Assembly (NCBI RefSeq): GCF_016918565.1
Contig: NZ_JAFFQD010000023.1
Location: 26,204 to 90,203 of the forward strand
Origin: Desulfogranum marinum
GTDB lineage: Bacteria > Desulfobacterota > Desulfobulbia > Desulfobulbales > Desulfobulbaceae
Direction of reading: 5' to 3'
Length of the DNA: 64,000 nt
Shown here: one piece after another, positions 18,950 to 28,121 of the stretch
Numbering within the stretch: position 1 is the stretch's first letter
Layout: every line of letters begins with the position of its first letter
The notes under the pieces: model-generated
What the model saw: only the letters and a program-made list of their open reading frames with translations
What the model was told of the DNA's origin: nothing
Database searches by the model: none
Program-made: the position numbers and the translations under genes

Positions 18950-19795
18950 TTACTGCTCTCCATTTGACAAATATTTATTTGGCAGTTCCAGATATCGCCG
19001 GCCCTCCTGCAGGCGACCATGTTTTATACAGCCATTCCCATAAATAGTACATTTTCGCTGCAATTCAATGAGGGTAAGGGCTCGCTGTTTTTCACTAAGA
19101 CGGCCACCTTCTAACAGATTACACAAAGCCTGTATTCGAAAAGTATCCATCCCCATTCTGTGAATAAACGACAGCTGGTCAGCACGCCCTCCATCTTTAC
19201 AGATTAGTGGTGTATCAATTCGCAAAAAAGGAAGCTGACAACTCATTCTGAGCCAAAGATCATAATCTTCGCAACATGGGAGCTGTTCATCAAAAAAACC
19301 AAATGTTTCAAAGCACGCCTTTTTGGCCATCACTGTCGACATACCCACCATGCACATACGTAAACTTGCCTCAAAAATATCGCCATGCGGAGGATCATGT
19401 TTCTTTTTCTGATTTACCCTCTTGTCGTTCCTGTACCACATTTCGCGTGTATGGGATATCTGGTAGTGTGGCTGACTAAGCATGGACTGATACTGCTCTT
19501 TCAATTTTCCAGGAAGCCACCAGTCATCGGAATCGAGGAAAGCCACATATTCATACATGCTTGCCCTGATGCCTGCATTCCTGGCAGCGGCAGCACCACT
19601 GTTTTTCTGATACCGGTATTGTATTGGAACAGGGCTGTCACCAGCTATATTCTGCACAATTTGCGCCGTATTATCCGTAGAACCGTCATCGATTATAATC
19701 AATTCTGCAGGAGAAAATGTTTGACAAACCACCGACAGGATTGAGCGAGAGAGGAAATCAGCTCGATTAAATGTTGGAATAATAACGGAAATCAC
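18950..19795 (-). CDS. Family 2 glycosyltransferase
   Basis: 281-residue inverting GT-A enzyme: ISVIIPTFNRADFL and IIIDDGSTDNT for nucleotide-sugar binding, NAGIRAS, and FLDSDDWW carrying the DxD metal site. There is no membrane segment, so it acts on the cytoplasmic face, probably adding a sugar to an LPS-core or polysaccharide precursor. Sugar and acceptor are unknown. It is the first gene of a pair with the SPL-family protein and is divergent from the RNase G gene. Confidence 0.86.
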   Translation of the reverse strand: MISVIIPTFNRADFLSRSILSVVCQTFSPAELIIIDDGSTDNTAQIVQNIAGDSPVPIQYRYQKNSGAAAARNAGIRASMYEYVAFLDSDDWWLPGKLKEQYQSMLSQPHYQISHTREMWYRNDKRVNQKKKHDPPHGDIFEASLRMCMVGMSTVMAKKACFETFGFFDEQLPCCEDYDLWLRMSCQLPFLRIDTPLICKDGGRADQLSFIHRMGMDTFRIQALCNLLEGGRLSEKQRALTLIELQRKCTIYGNGCIKHGRLQEGRRYLELPNKYLSNGEQ

Positions 19796-19923
19796 AGGGA
19801 GAAGTTTTCGATTTAATATTTATTTTTGGCAGTTTTATCAGGTGTGTAGTATACTGCGAAGTTAATTGAAAAGTGATATCTGCCTTCATGGTATTCATCT
19901 GCTCCGGCGTCGACCGCACATAT

Positions 19924-21423
19924 ATGTACACAGACATACTCATCAATGCAACAACGTATGAAAACCGTATAGCTTTAGTTGAAAACGGCACTCTCCTGGA
20001 ATTTCACACTGAGCGTTTTTCTGAAGAAGGCCTTATCGGCAACATCTATCTTGGCCGAGTTGTTCGGGTTTTGCCCGGCATTGATGCAGCCTTTGTTGAT
20101 ATCGGCCTTGCGAGGACCGGCTTTTTATATGTTGATGACATCATCGTTCCAGCTCAAAGCGGACTCAATCAACAATCTTTTCAACCGGTAGATGGCGTTG
20201 AAAACGGGAAAAAGCATACCAATCGTCCAATAAACGAACTCCTCAAAGAAAACCAACCGATTCTTGTTCAAATAGCCAAAGAACCTATTGGCACCAAAGG
20301 CGCCCGCCTGACCTGCAACATCACCATCCCCTGTCGCAATCTGGTGTACATGCCCCTCACCGATCATATCGGTATATCGAGAAAAATCGAAAATGAAGGA
20401 GTTCGCAATCAACTTAAGGAAAAAATAGAGAAACTTCGTCCCTCGGGAGCGGGTTTCATCATCAGAACGGTTGCTGAAAATATCAGTAGCGATGAACTAG
20501 AAGCAGACATGGAATTCTTACTGCTTCTTTGGGACGAAATTCTTTCTAAATCAACGAAGGGTAAAGTTCCAAGTCTGATCTACAAGGATCTGGATATCAT
20601 TCTTCGTGCGGTGCGCGATTTTTTCACCGAGAACATCCATGAATTAGTGGTTGACAACCGTGAAGTATATAATCAATTGCTAACCTATGCCAAAACCTTT
20701 GCCCCACACCTGCAACGAAAAATTATTTACTATGATGGAGACGCCCCCCTGTTTGAGTCATATGGAATCGAGGTGGACATCAATTCAGCACTGGATAAAA
20801 AGGTGTGGCTGAGATCAGGAGGCTATATCATCATAGAACCGACTGAAGCACTGACGGTTATTGATGTCAATACTGGTCGATATGTAGGTAAAAATGATCT
20901 TGCTGAAACCATATTTAAAACAAACATGGAGGCTGTCAAAGAGATTGCCTACCAGTTACGCCTTCGAAATATCGGTGGGATTATAATCATAGACTTTATT
21001 GACATGGACGATGAACAGGACAGAGAAGACCTGTATAACGCCTTCAAAAAAGCAATGCAGGATGATAAAAGTAAAGTTAATATCCTGAAACTCTCTGAAT
21101 TCGGCCTGGTCCAAATGACAAGGAAACGACTTTCAGAGAACCTGATTCAAACCATGTGCGAGCCCTGCTTTTATTGCGGTGGTGATGGATTTATAAAATC
21201 AAGCCGTACCATATGTTACGAGATATTCAGGAAATTAACAAAAGATGCTCGTAAAATCGAGTGTGCTACAGCAGCTCTGAAAGTGCATCCCAATGTGGCT
21301 GATTTACTGCGAAACGAAGAGGCCGTCCATGTTGACCAATTGGAGCAGGCCACAGGAAAACGGTTTACCATTACTTCCGTTCCTGATATGCATATAAAGA
21401 GATATGAAATTATTTGGAAGTAA
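19924..21423 (+). CDS. rng: Ribonuclease G (Rne/Rng family)
   Basis: Single-strand endoribonuclease that matures the 5' end of 16S rRNA and cuts mRNAs. I start it at ATG 19924 because MYTDILINATTYENRIALVE aligns with the usual RNase G N-terminus; a GTG at 19873 or ATG at 19888 would add 17 or 12 atypical residues and none has a good ribosome site. About 499 residues: an S1 domain (GNIYLGRVVRVLPGIDAAFV), the catalytic core with TVIDVNTGRYVGK and GGIIIIDFIDM holding the Mg-binding Asp residues, and a Zn-link CEPCFYCGG near the end. It lacks the long RNase E scaffold tail. First gene of an envelope run. Confidence 0.93.
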   Translation: MYTDILINATTYENRIALVENGTLLEFHTERFSEEGLIGNIYLGRVVRVLPGIDAAFVDIGLARTGFLYVDDIIVPAQSGLNQQSFQPVDGVENGKKHTNRPINELLKENQPILVQIAKEPIGTKGARLTCNITIPCRNLVYMPLTDHIGISRKIENEGVRNQLKEKIEKLRPSGAGFIIRTVAENISSDELEADMEFLLLLWDEILSKSTKGKVPSLIYKDLDIILRAVRDFFTENIHELVVDNREVYNQLLTYAKTFAPHLQRKIIYYDGDAPLFESYGIEVDINSALDKKVWLRSGGYIIIEPTEALTVIDVNTGRYVGKNDLAETIFKTNMEAVKEIAYQLRLRNIGGIIIIDFIDMDDEQDREDLYNAFKKAMQDDKSKVNILKLSEFGLVQMTRKRLSENLIQTMCEPCFYCGGDGFIKSSRTICYEIFRKLTKDARKIECATAALKVHPNVADLLRNEEAVHVDQLEQATGKRFTITSVPDMHIKRYEIIWK

Positions 21424-21632
21424 GTTCGGCATGGTTGCTGTTATCTTGTCATGTTGAAAGAGCTGGAATCAAACAGATCAAGGCAACGAAACAAAAAGGT
21501 ATGCGCAAGATACGCATATTCGTGAACTACTATATAATAGTTAGTAACCCTACACCCAACGTCTTGCTAGCAGTCAACCTACTTAGAATGCTTCCCATTG
21601 GTACTTAACCACAATTTAAAAGAATATATACA

Positions 21633-23024
21633 ATGGCAAGAAAAAATAGAAGGCGTAACACTTCACGCCCCAGTAAAGGCAGTTTCTTTCGTAAATTTTT
21701 CATTACTCTTTTCGTCGGAGTAGTAATTGCGGTTGCCGTCTCAGGGTTTATTTTATTTGAAACGGAAAAACCCACTCTTCTCCTCGAAAAACAAGTACAT
21801 TCTCTCGGCACCAATGTGGATTTTCCACTCAAGGCCGAAGATAAAAAAAGTGGTATTCGGTCGGTTGAAGTTGCACTGGAACAAGATGGCAAAACCAGCC
21901 GGCTTTTTAACCGTTCTTTTGACCGCAAGGCCTGGTTTAAGGATGCAGGTCCCCAAAAGGTGGAGGAAACACTCGTAATCGATGCCCAAAAAGCGCAATT
22001 GGCTGACGGTCAGGCATCACTGATTATCAGGGTCCGAGACTTTTCGCTTAACTCGATGATGCGAGGTAACGAGACCGTGCAGACCATACCGGTAATGATT
22101 GACACGAAACCACCTAAGGTTTCCATCACCCATTCTCAAAAATATATTACACCAGGCGGCAGCGGTATAGTTACATACCAGCTTTCGGAATCCTCCCATC
22201 GCCATGGAGTTCAAATCGACGATCTCTTTTTCCAAGGATTTCCTACGGGTAAAAGCGAGAACCAATTTGTAGCTTATATTGCCCTGCCCTGGAACAGCGA
22301 GGAACCGGTTCTCACAAAAGTGATAGCAGTTGATGAGGCAGGCAATGAGGGAAAATCTCTTTTTTCCTTTACCTTTAAACCCGCCAAGGAAAAAACGGAT
22401 AAACTTACGGTGAGTGATGGCTTTTTAAAAAACAAGACCCCGGAATTCGAACAACAGTATCCTGCTATTGAAGGGCAAATGATTGAAAAGTATCTGTATG
22501 TTAACAATGAAATCCGTAAACAGAACGCAGAACGCATTAAAAACATTTGCACTAATCCCAACAGCGGCCGACTCTGGACGGGTCGTTTTTTGCGAATGCC
22601 GGGAGCCAAAAAAGCAGGGTTCGCAGATCAAAGAACCTATTATTACAAAGGCAAACCAGTAGATTACCAAACGCACCTCGGCATCGATCTTGCCTCTACT
22701 GCACGGGCAGATGTACGCGCAGCTAACAGAGGTACAGTTGTTTTTGCTGATTACATGGGTATATACGGCAACATGGTCATCATTGACCATGGACAGGGTC
22801 TTTACAGTCTTTACTCACATTTAAGCCGTATCGACACTGAAAAAGGCACCATCGTTGATATTGATGAGCATATCGGCAATACAGGAACGACAGGTATGGC
22901 TGGAGGTGACCACCTCCATTTCTCTATTCTTGTGCATGGTATTTTCGTCACCCCTGTAGAATGGTGGGACCAACACTGGATAGATGTGACTATTGATGCA
23001 TTTGTCGGTCCTGACCCGTCTTAA
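21633..23024 (+). CDS. M23-family peptidase, membrane-anchored (LytM type)
   Basis: Cell-wall endopeptidase or regulator of amidases, 463 residues. A basic N-terminus precedes one transmembrane helix (about 18-40), so the rest lies in the periplasm. Residues 45-300 are a beta-rich region with no recognised catalytic motif. The M23 domain (about 340-450) keeps the zinc ligands: His348 and Asp352 in HLGIDLA, and the HLH motif (His427, His429), so catalysis is expected. It lies between rng and lptF and may be expressed with the envelope genes that follow. Confidence 0.88.
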   Translation: MARKNRRRNTSRPSKGSFFRKFFITLFVGVVIAVAVSGFILFETEKPTLLLEKQVHSLGTNVDFPLKAEDKKSGIRSVEVALEQDGKTSRLFNRSFDRKAWFKDAGPQKVEETLVIDAQKAQLADGQASLIIRVRDFSLNSMMRGNETVQTIPVMIDTKPPKVSITHSQKYITPGGSGIVTYQLSESSHRHGVQIDDLFFQGFPTGKSENQFVAYIALPWNSEEPVLTKVIAVDEAGNEGKSLFSFTFKPAKEKTDKLTVSDGFLKNKTPEFEQQYPAIEGQMIEKYLYVNNEIRKQNAERIKNICTNPNSGRLWTGRFLRMPGAKKAGFADQRTYYYKGKPVDYQTHLGIDLASTARADVRAANRGTVVFADYMGIYGNMVIIDHGQGLYSLYSHLSRIDTEKGTIVDIDEHIGNTGTTGMAGGDHLHFSILVHGIFVTPVEWWDQHWIDVTIDAFVGPDPS

Positions 23025-23068
23025 TTTTTTTAGCACTTACCTCACAAAACTGACTTGCTGTTTCAAAA

Positions 23069-24508
23069 GTGAAACAATTGCGCCTGCCATTTATATTGTA
23101 CAGCTATATAGCTGCTGAACTTCTTGCGCCTTTTTTTGCAAGTTTTATCATTCTTTACTCGGTTTTTTTCCTGGTAAGACTGATTCCCTTGCTTGAAGTC
23201 GTCCTTGAACTACGTATCGGGTTTGCGGATTTCATCCGTCTCTTTAGTTATATTTTTCCCCATATGTTGCTCTATGTCATCCCCATGGCCAGTATGACCG
23301 GGGTGATCATCGGTTTTACCCGCCTGACCAATGACCGGGAAATTCTCGCCCTGAAAGCCTGTGGAGTCAGTCTTCGCACAATGCTGCCTCCAGTGGTTAT
23401 GATTGCCGCATCCATTGCCATTCTTACCGGTTTTTTCTCTATTCGCTTAATTCCTGCAGGTGAACAGGGTATAAAATTGCTCATGTTCCAGCTTGCTAAA
23501 GAAAAAATCGACAAAGGACTCAAAGAGAAAAAATTCACTGAAGCATTGGGAGACCTGGTTGTCTACGTTGATGAAATTGATGAGCAGGAGAACTGGTACG
23601 GAGTCTATGTTTCTGACATGAGGAACCGTGACCAACCGATAATCACAGTTTCTAAAAGCGGCAGAATGAAGGCTGATGTCAATAAAATGGTTGTCACCAT
23701 TGTTCTTAATGACGGTACGCTGCATAATGCAGAGGGACCCGATAACCAGGTCGTTCGTTTTCAGCGCTATCAGCTTCAAATTCCCCTTCGACCACCAACC
23801 AGAATAGATGGTGATGATGTCACCCAGATTGGGAAAGGGGCAATGAGCCAAAAACAATTGCTGCACACAGCAGCCCAATTTGGGCCCAATACCAAAAAAG
23901 GGATTGTTTACCTTACGGAATATCACCACCGACTGGTGCTCCCTGTCGGGTGTTTTATTCTCAGTTTACTTGGTCTTCCTCTCGGCCTCCAGGCCGGTCC
24001 TGGAAAACGTGCTGCCGGTATTCCGCTCGGTCTCGGCTTCTTTGTTTTTTATTACATAGCCTTTACCACCGGCAGAGTATTGACCGAAGATATGGTTCTC
24101 CCACTTGTGTTAGGCATGTGGCTCCCCAACTTCCTTTTCCTCCTGCTTACAGTCTATGTTTTTTATAGAGTAGACCGCGAAAAGCCTATACTCCCTGAAA
24201 GGCTGCAGGCAGCAATCAGCAGGCTGTATGAAATGCTCATCCAGCCGTTGATAACCATTGTAGCAACAGGATGGAAGAAAATTATCACCAGAAGAACAGA
24301 ACAAGCTCCGATAAAGGACACTATAAAGCTAGACAAAAATGTCCCTGTACATGCGAATGCAGTGAGCCGTATTTACCATTTTTCAGCATGTGAAGAATAT
24401 AATTGCTCCCAGTGTACCATTGAATTTCTAACATCTACCATTGCCGAAGAATCAGGGTTTAAGCCGTGCCCCTTCTGCAAATCCCTGGTTGAAAAGCAAA
24501 AAACGTGA
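23069..24508 (+). CDS. lptF: LPS export permease LptF (YjgP/YjgQ) with C-terminal metal-binding tail
   Basis: Inner-membrane subunit of the LptB2FG machine that extracts LPS and passes it to LptC. GTG start. The YjgP/YjgQ layout is clear: two N-terminal helices, a periplasmic beta-jellyroll (about 135-270) and further helices to about residue 380. Unusual is the tail: residues 433-470 carry YHFSAC (His437, Cys441), Cys446, Cys449, SGFKPC (Cys467) and Cys470, the pattern of the small Ada/'sunset' type metal-binding domains. No lptG is adjacent. The next gene's GTG overlaps its stop by 4 bases. Confidence 0.87.
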   Translation: MKQLRLPFILYSYIAAELLAPFFASFIILYSVFFLVRLIPLLEVVLELRIGFADFIRLFSYIFPHMLLYVIPMASMTGVIIGFTRLTNDREILALKACGVSLRTMLPPVVMIAASIAILTGFFSIRLIPAGEQGIKLLMFQLAKEKIDKGLKEKKFTEALGDLVVYVDEIDEQENWYGVYVSDMRNRDQPIITVSKSGRMKADVNKMVVTIVLNDGTLHNAEGPDNQVVRFQRYQLQIPLRPPTRIDGDDVTQIGKGAMSQKQLLHTAAQFGPNTKKGIVYLTEYHHRLVLPVGCFILSLLGLPLGLQAGPGKRAAGIPLGLGFFVFYYIAFTTGRVLTEDMVLPLVLGMWLPNFLFLLLTVYVFYRVDREKPILPERLQAAISRLYEMLIQPLITIVATGWKKIITRRTEQAPIKDTIKLDKNVPVHANAVSRIYHFSACEEYNCSQCTIEFLTSTIAEESGFKPCPFCKSLVEKQKT

Positions 24509-25410
24509 AATTTGTAACCAAACTTGTCATAACCACCCTCCTCTTTGTACTCATCTTTCGTAACATTGACTTTGGGGTAACGTTTGAGGTCGCTTCCAAG
24601 GTCAAGGGAAAAGCCCTTGCCATGGCATTATTCCTGCTGATCTGCAGCAGCTGCACAGCTGCTTTTCGGTGGAGCATCATCATGAAACAAATAGGATTCA
24701 AGGAGCCATTCTCCTTTTATCTGCAAAGCTACTTTAAAGGTGCCTTTTTCAATCAGGGATTGCCGACCAGTATCGGTGGCGATGGCTTACGAATTTTAGA
24801 TACCGCACGCATAGCAGAAAATAAAGAGGACGCTTTTAACGGAGTATTGATAGATCGCATTGTTGGCCTTGGAGGTCTTTTGCTGCTCAACATGACGGCC
24901 CTGCTACAAAATCGTACCCTTTTGCCGCTCCAAGTTTACCACCCCCTTTTGGTGATTATTGTCCTTTCTTTAATAGGACTGGTTGCTTTATTTTTCCTGC
25001 ACCATATTGAGCTCTTGAGCAGAATTAAGTTACTTAGATACCTGAACAGACTTTCGCAACGGTATGCCAGCATCTACTCTTCAATAAATGCCATATCGAT
25101 ACAGGTGACGCTGAGTGTATTAACCCACCTGTTTGCGATGAGTGCCTTCTTTATTCTCGGACATGGTGTCGGGTTGATGTATCCCTTGCAAACGTACCTT
25201 GCTCTTGTTCCCCCGGTGATCCTGCTTACTATCCTGCCGATATCACTAGCTGGATGGGGAATCCGAGAAGGTGCAATGGTTGGTTTTTTTGTATTGATCG
25301 GTGCTGATAAAGCCTCCATCCTTTCACTTTCCATCCTGTACGGAATACTTGCCTTAGCTGCCTCACTGCCGGGACTTTTCGTATTTCTAGCGCAGAGACA
25401 ACGCATCTAA
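24505..25410 (+). CDS. Lysylphosphatidylglycerol-synthase-type transmembrane protein (YbhN / UPF0104)
   Basis: 301-residue inner-membrane protein with about eight hydrophobic helices. SIGGDGLRILDTAR and GWGIREGAMVGF are conserved signatures of the flippase-like TM domain found in MprF and YbhN. The aminoacyltransferase half of MprF is absent, so a lipid flippase or lipid-transport role is the likeliest reading. GTG start overlapping the lptF stop by 4 bases, so it is made together with LptF. Confidence 0.85.
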   Translation: MKFVTKLVITTLLFVLIFRNIDFGVTFEVASKVKGKALAMALFLLICSSCTAAFRWSIIMKQIGFKEPFSFYLQSYFKGAFFNQGLPTSIGGDGLRILDTARIAENKEDAFNGVLIDRIVGLGGLLLLNMTALLQNRTLLPLQVYHPLLVIIVLSLIGLVALFFLHHIELLSRIKLLRYLNRLSQRYASIYSSINAISIQVTLSVLTHLFAMSAFFILGHGVGLMYPLQTYLALVPPVILLTILPISLAGWGIREGAMVGFFVLIGADKASILSLSILYGILALAASLPGLFVFLAQRQRI

Positions 25411-25444
25411 AAAATATCTGCTGTACCCCAATTTAGGAAATATC

Positions 25445-26662
25445 ATGAATATTGACACAATGCGAGCGGTTGACAAGTGGGCCGGAATACCGCTGACCTT
25501 CTTCCTCACTTTGCCGGTTAAACTTTTCTCTCGCTTCAAAAAAACGCAGGGGAAAAAGCCACAACGTGTTCTGTTTATAGAACTCTCGGAAATGGGGTCA
25601 ACCATTCTTGTTAATCCTGCTCTGGAAAAAACGAAAACGCAACTCGGAGCGGAAGTTTTTTTTGTTATATTCCGTAAAAACAAACCCAGCCTTGACCTGT
25701 TGCAAACCATCCCGAATACTAATATATATACTATCCGTGAACACAATATAGCGGTTCTTGCTTTAGATACGCTTGGCTTTCTATTATGGGCCCGCTCAAA
25801 AAGAATCGATACGGTTGTGGATCTTGAACTTTTCTCGCGCTTTACAGCGCTGTTAACCGGCCTTTGCGGTGCTGCTTTCAGGGTTGGTTTTCATAGTTTT
25901 CATAATGAAGGCCTGTACCGTGGCGATCTGCTAACCCATAAAGTTGCCTACAATCCTCATGTACACATTGCCAAAAATTTTATCGCTCTCGTCAATGCGT
26001 TACTTGCTCCATCTAAAGAGCTCCCTTTTTCAAAAACATACATAGATGATAAAGAGATTGAGCTTCCTGTGCTCACCTCATCAGAGGCAGAGATAGCGTC
26101 TATCCGAGCACTCATTAAAAAACGTTACAGTGCTTACGATAGTAAAGTACACAAAATTGTTCTTATCAATCCCAATGCCAGTGAATTATTGCCGCAAAGA
26201 CGTTGGATGCCGGAACGATACGTAGAGTTAATCCAGCGAATCCTCAAGACAGATGAGAGTATCATAGTTCTGATTACAGGTGCTCCATCAGAGGCGAAAG
26301 AAGCAGATGAAATGTGTGCCCGAACAGGCAAGGAACAGTGTGTTAATTTTGCAGGAGCCACCCCCTTACAGCAGCTACCAGCCTTGTACAATGTTGCCAC
26401 CCTAATGGTGACCAATGATTCCGGACCAGGTCACTTTTCCTCGATTACGGCCTTACCGACCTTTGTCCTTTTTGGACCTGAAACCCCTGCATTATATGGA
26501 TCGTTGGGAAATTCCACGCCAATCTATGCCGGGCTAGCCTGTTCTCCCTGTGTGAGTGCATCCAACCACAGGAAAACACCATGCCAAGATAACAAATGCT
26601 TGCAGGCTATTTCAGTGGATCAGGTATTTAGCCTTGTTAAAGAACAGCTCCAACAAGGCTGA
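25445..26662 (+). CDS. Family 9 glycosyltransferase (ADP-heptose:LPS heptosyltransferase-like)
   Basis: GT-B enzyme of 405 residues expected to add heptose to the LPS inner core on the cytoplasmic face. Seen are the N-terminal VLFIELSEMGSTIL (replacing the usual KxxxxGD opening), INPNASELLPQRRWMPERY and the diagnostic C-terminal NDSGPGHFSSITALPTFVLFGPETP. A Cys cluster follows (CSPCVSASN...CQDNKCL), also seen in other GT9 members. Last gene of the run rng-M23-lptF-YbhN-GT9. The donor could be a sugar other than heptose. Confidence 0.88.
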   Translation: MNIDTMRAVDKWAGIPLTFFLTLPVKLFSRFKKTQGKKPQRVLFIELSEMGSTILVNPALEKTKTQLGAEVFFVIFRKNKPSLDLLQTIPNTNIYTIREHNIAVLALDTLGFLLWARSKRIDTVVDLELFSRFTALLTGLCGAAFRVGFHSFHNEGLYRGDLLTHKVAYNPHVHIAKNFIALVNALLAPSKELPFSKTYIDDKEIELPVLTSSEAEIASIRALIKKRYSAYDSKVHKIVLINPNASELLPQRRWMPERYVELIQRILKTDESIIVLITGAPSEAKEADEMCARTGKEQCVNFAGATPLQQLPALYNVATLMVTNDSGPGHFSSITALPTFVLFGPETPALYGSLGNSTPIYAGLACSPCVSASNHRKTPCQDNKCLQAISVDQVFSLVKEQLQQG

Positions 26663-26664
26663 AG

Positions 26665-26830
26665 CAGAGCCCAGCCGGCACAGTTGCCTTTTCGCGCAAC
26701 CTTTCGGAGTCCTCGCTTACCTCGTTATGTTCGAAAAAAGCTTCCTCGGAGCTCAGCGTTAGACTCCAATAGTAAACATATGACTGTGCTGGTTTTTTCA
26801 AGCATGCCTCAACCTTGAACAACCAATCCA
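26665..26830 (-). repeat. Possible interspersed repeat in the GT9-PAP2 gap
   Basis: The 210-base gap between the convergent GT9 and PAP2 genes has a minus-strand open frame containing EAFFEHNEVSEDSERLREK and VPAGLCF. It has no recognisable domain and no ribosome site. From memory it resembles short peptide-like pieces that recur between genes in related bacteria, so I list it as a possible repeat rather than a gene. No second copy is in this window. Confidence 0.25.
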
Positions 26831-26872
26831 ATTATTCAAAATACACTACAGCATGACCAGAGTGGAGATTGC

Positions 26873-27577
26873 TTAATGGCTCTTCCTTTCCAAGGATAGC
26901 TTGTCCGGTGCCGGCAACTCTGGTTTTATCCATATAGCAAGGAGTTGACCGACGATATACACTATCCCCCCGGCCCAGAGCGTATCACTAAGAAAATGTC
27001 CTCCCTGGAGTATCCGGGTAATGCCGACCAAGGTGCCCCACCCAATCCCGATTAATAAGAGAAAACGGGCGTCCTCCCGCCCGAACTTACGAAACACAAA
27101 CCAAGGGCCTATGAGAGCAAAGGCGATGCTGGCGTGGCCTGATGGAAAAGAGCTGTTTGCTCCGGCTTGCCCAGGCTCCCAAAAAAGATGGAACTGATGT
27201 TGCCCGTTAAACTCCACCACTTCTCTCGGTCTCGGCCTGCCGAGGTTGTCTTTCAGGAGAACATTGGCTATTAATCCGGGGCCCAGCAGCAAAAACAAGA
27301 GTATAAATATGGCTTGTTTTCGAAGGCGTCTTAATGTAACCACTTTGCTTCCAAGTAGCAGGACGAATAAGGCAATCCCACCCGTCAACCAGGCCGGCAA
27401 TGGTGCCCACGTGTAAATAAACTCCCAAAAAAATGCATTTACACCTATCCATCCTGTATCTTTATCAAAAACCAGTGCAGCCAGCCATCTGTCTGCATCG
27501 GTCAACCAAATGAGCAAGGTCGATGCAATCAACACTAAAAGCACTGCAAAAAGTTCGTTAAGCTTGTCTATAAGCAT
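26873..27577 (-). CDS. PAP2-family membrane phosphatase
   Basis: 234-residue inner-membrane protein with five or six helices. The three phosphatase motifs are intact: KDNLGRPRPRE (KxxxxxxRP type), PSGH, and TRILQGGHFLSD (R-x5-H-x3-D), which form the active site on the periplasmic side. Family members hydrolyse undecaprenyl pyrophosphate, phosphatidylglycerol phosphate or lipid A phosphates (LpxE/LpxT). The neighbouring GT39, of the type that modifies lipid A phosphates, makes a lipid A role attractive but unproven. Confidence 0.85.
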   Translation of the reverse strand: MLIDKLNELFAVLLVLIASTLLIWLTDADRWLAALVFDKDTGWIGVNAFFWEFIYTWAPLPAWLTGGIALFVLLLGSKVVTLRRLRKQAIFILLFLLLGPGLIANVLLKDNLGRPRPREVVEFNGQHQFHLFWEPGQAGANSSFPSGHASIAFALIGPWFVFRKFGREDARFLLLIGIGWGTLVGITRILQGGHFLSDTLWAGGIVYIVGQLLAIWIKPELPAPDKLSLERKSH

Positions 27578-28121
27578 AGAAATGAGATAAATAAAAATTG
27601 TTGGCGTCGTAAAAAGTCTGATCTATAAGGCGCAGTTTTTGTCCTTAGCCATCTTGAGTGTGTGATGGACTTTTTATGAGTCCATTAAACTTATTATTAC
27701 CTAAATCTTGCATGTCAAACATGACAAAAATGCTTTTAATTATGTTTTTTCAGACTGTTGTCGGTTTTATCAACAAGAAATCAGTTCACTTTTTATGTGA
27801 GTTACATTTAAGAGCATTTTTCTCATGCTTGCCACCCTTCGGGATTGCCGATTTTACCGAATCTGCTTTGTTTGCGCACACTTGAAGTACTACGGTACGT
27901 CTGCGTGTACGCAGCCTCGCACCTTCGGCAAACTTGGCAATTGCAGGATTTAGGTATTATTAAAATACGTTAAAATATATCAAGGTAGCCGCAACCAATT
28001 CATTGTCCTTTTTTCAATCTATATAGCCCTCTTGAAGACTCCAGGCAACGAATCTCTTGCCATGTGAAAAGCTGAATCTTTTAAGATATTGCGCAATCAA
28101 TTCAAATTTAAGTACTTGTTT
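27578..28121. other. Gene-free, hairpin-rich region between PAP2 and GT39 genes
   Basis: No coding frame is convincing over ~540 bases. Several small dyads are visible: TGGACT/AGTCCA (27666-27671 with 27679-27684), GTAC/GTAC (27887-27890 with 27895-27898) and CTGCGT/ACGCAG (27901-27906 with 27909-27914). GTAAAAAGTC (27609-27618) faces GACTTTTTA (27668-27676) as an inverted pair about 50 bases apart. The region must also hold the divergent promoters. It looks like degenerate REP- or MITE-type sequence. Confidence 0.4.
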
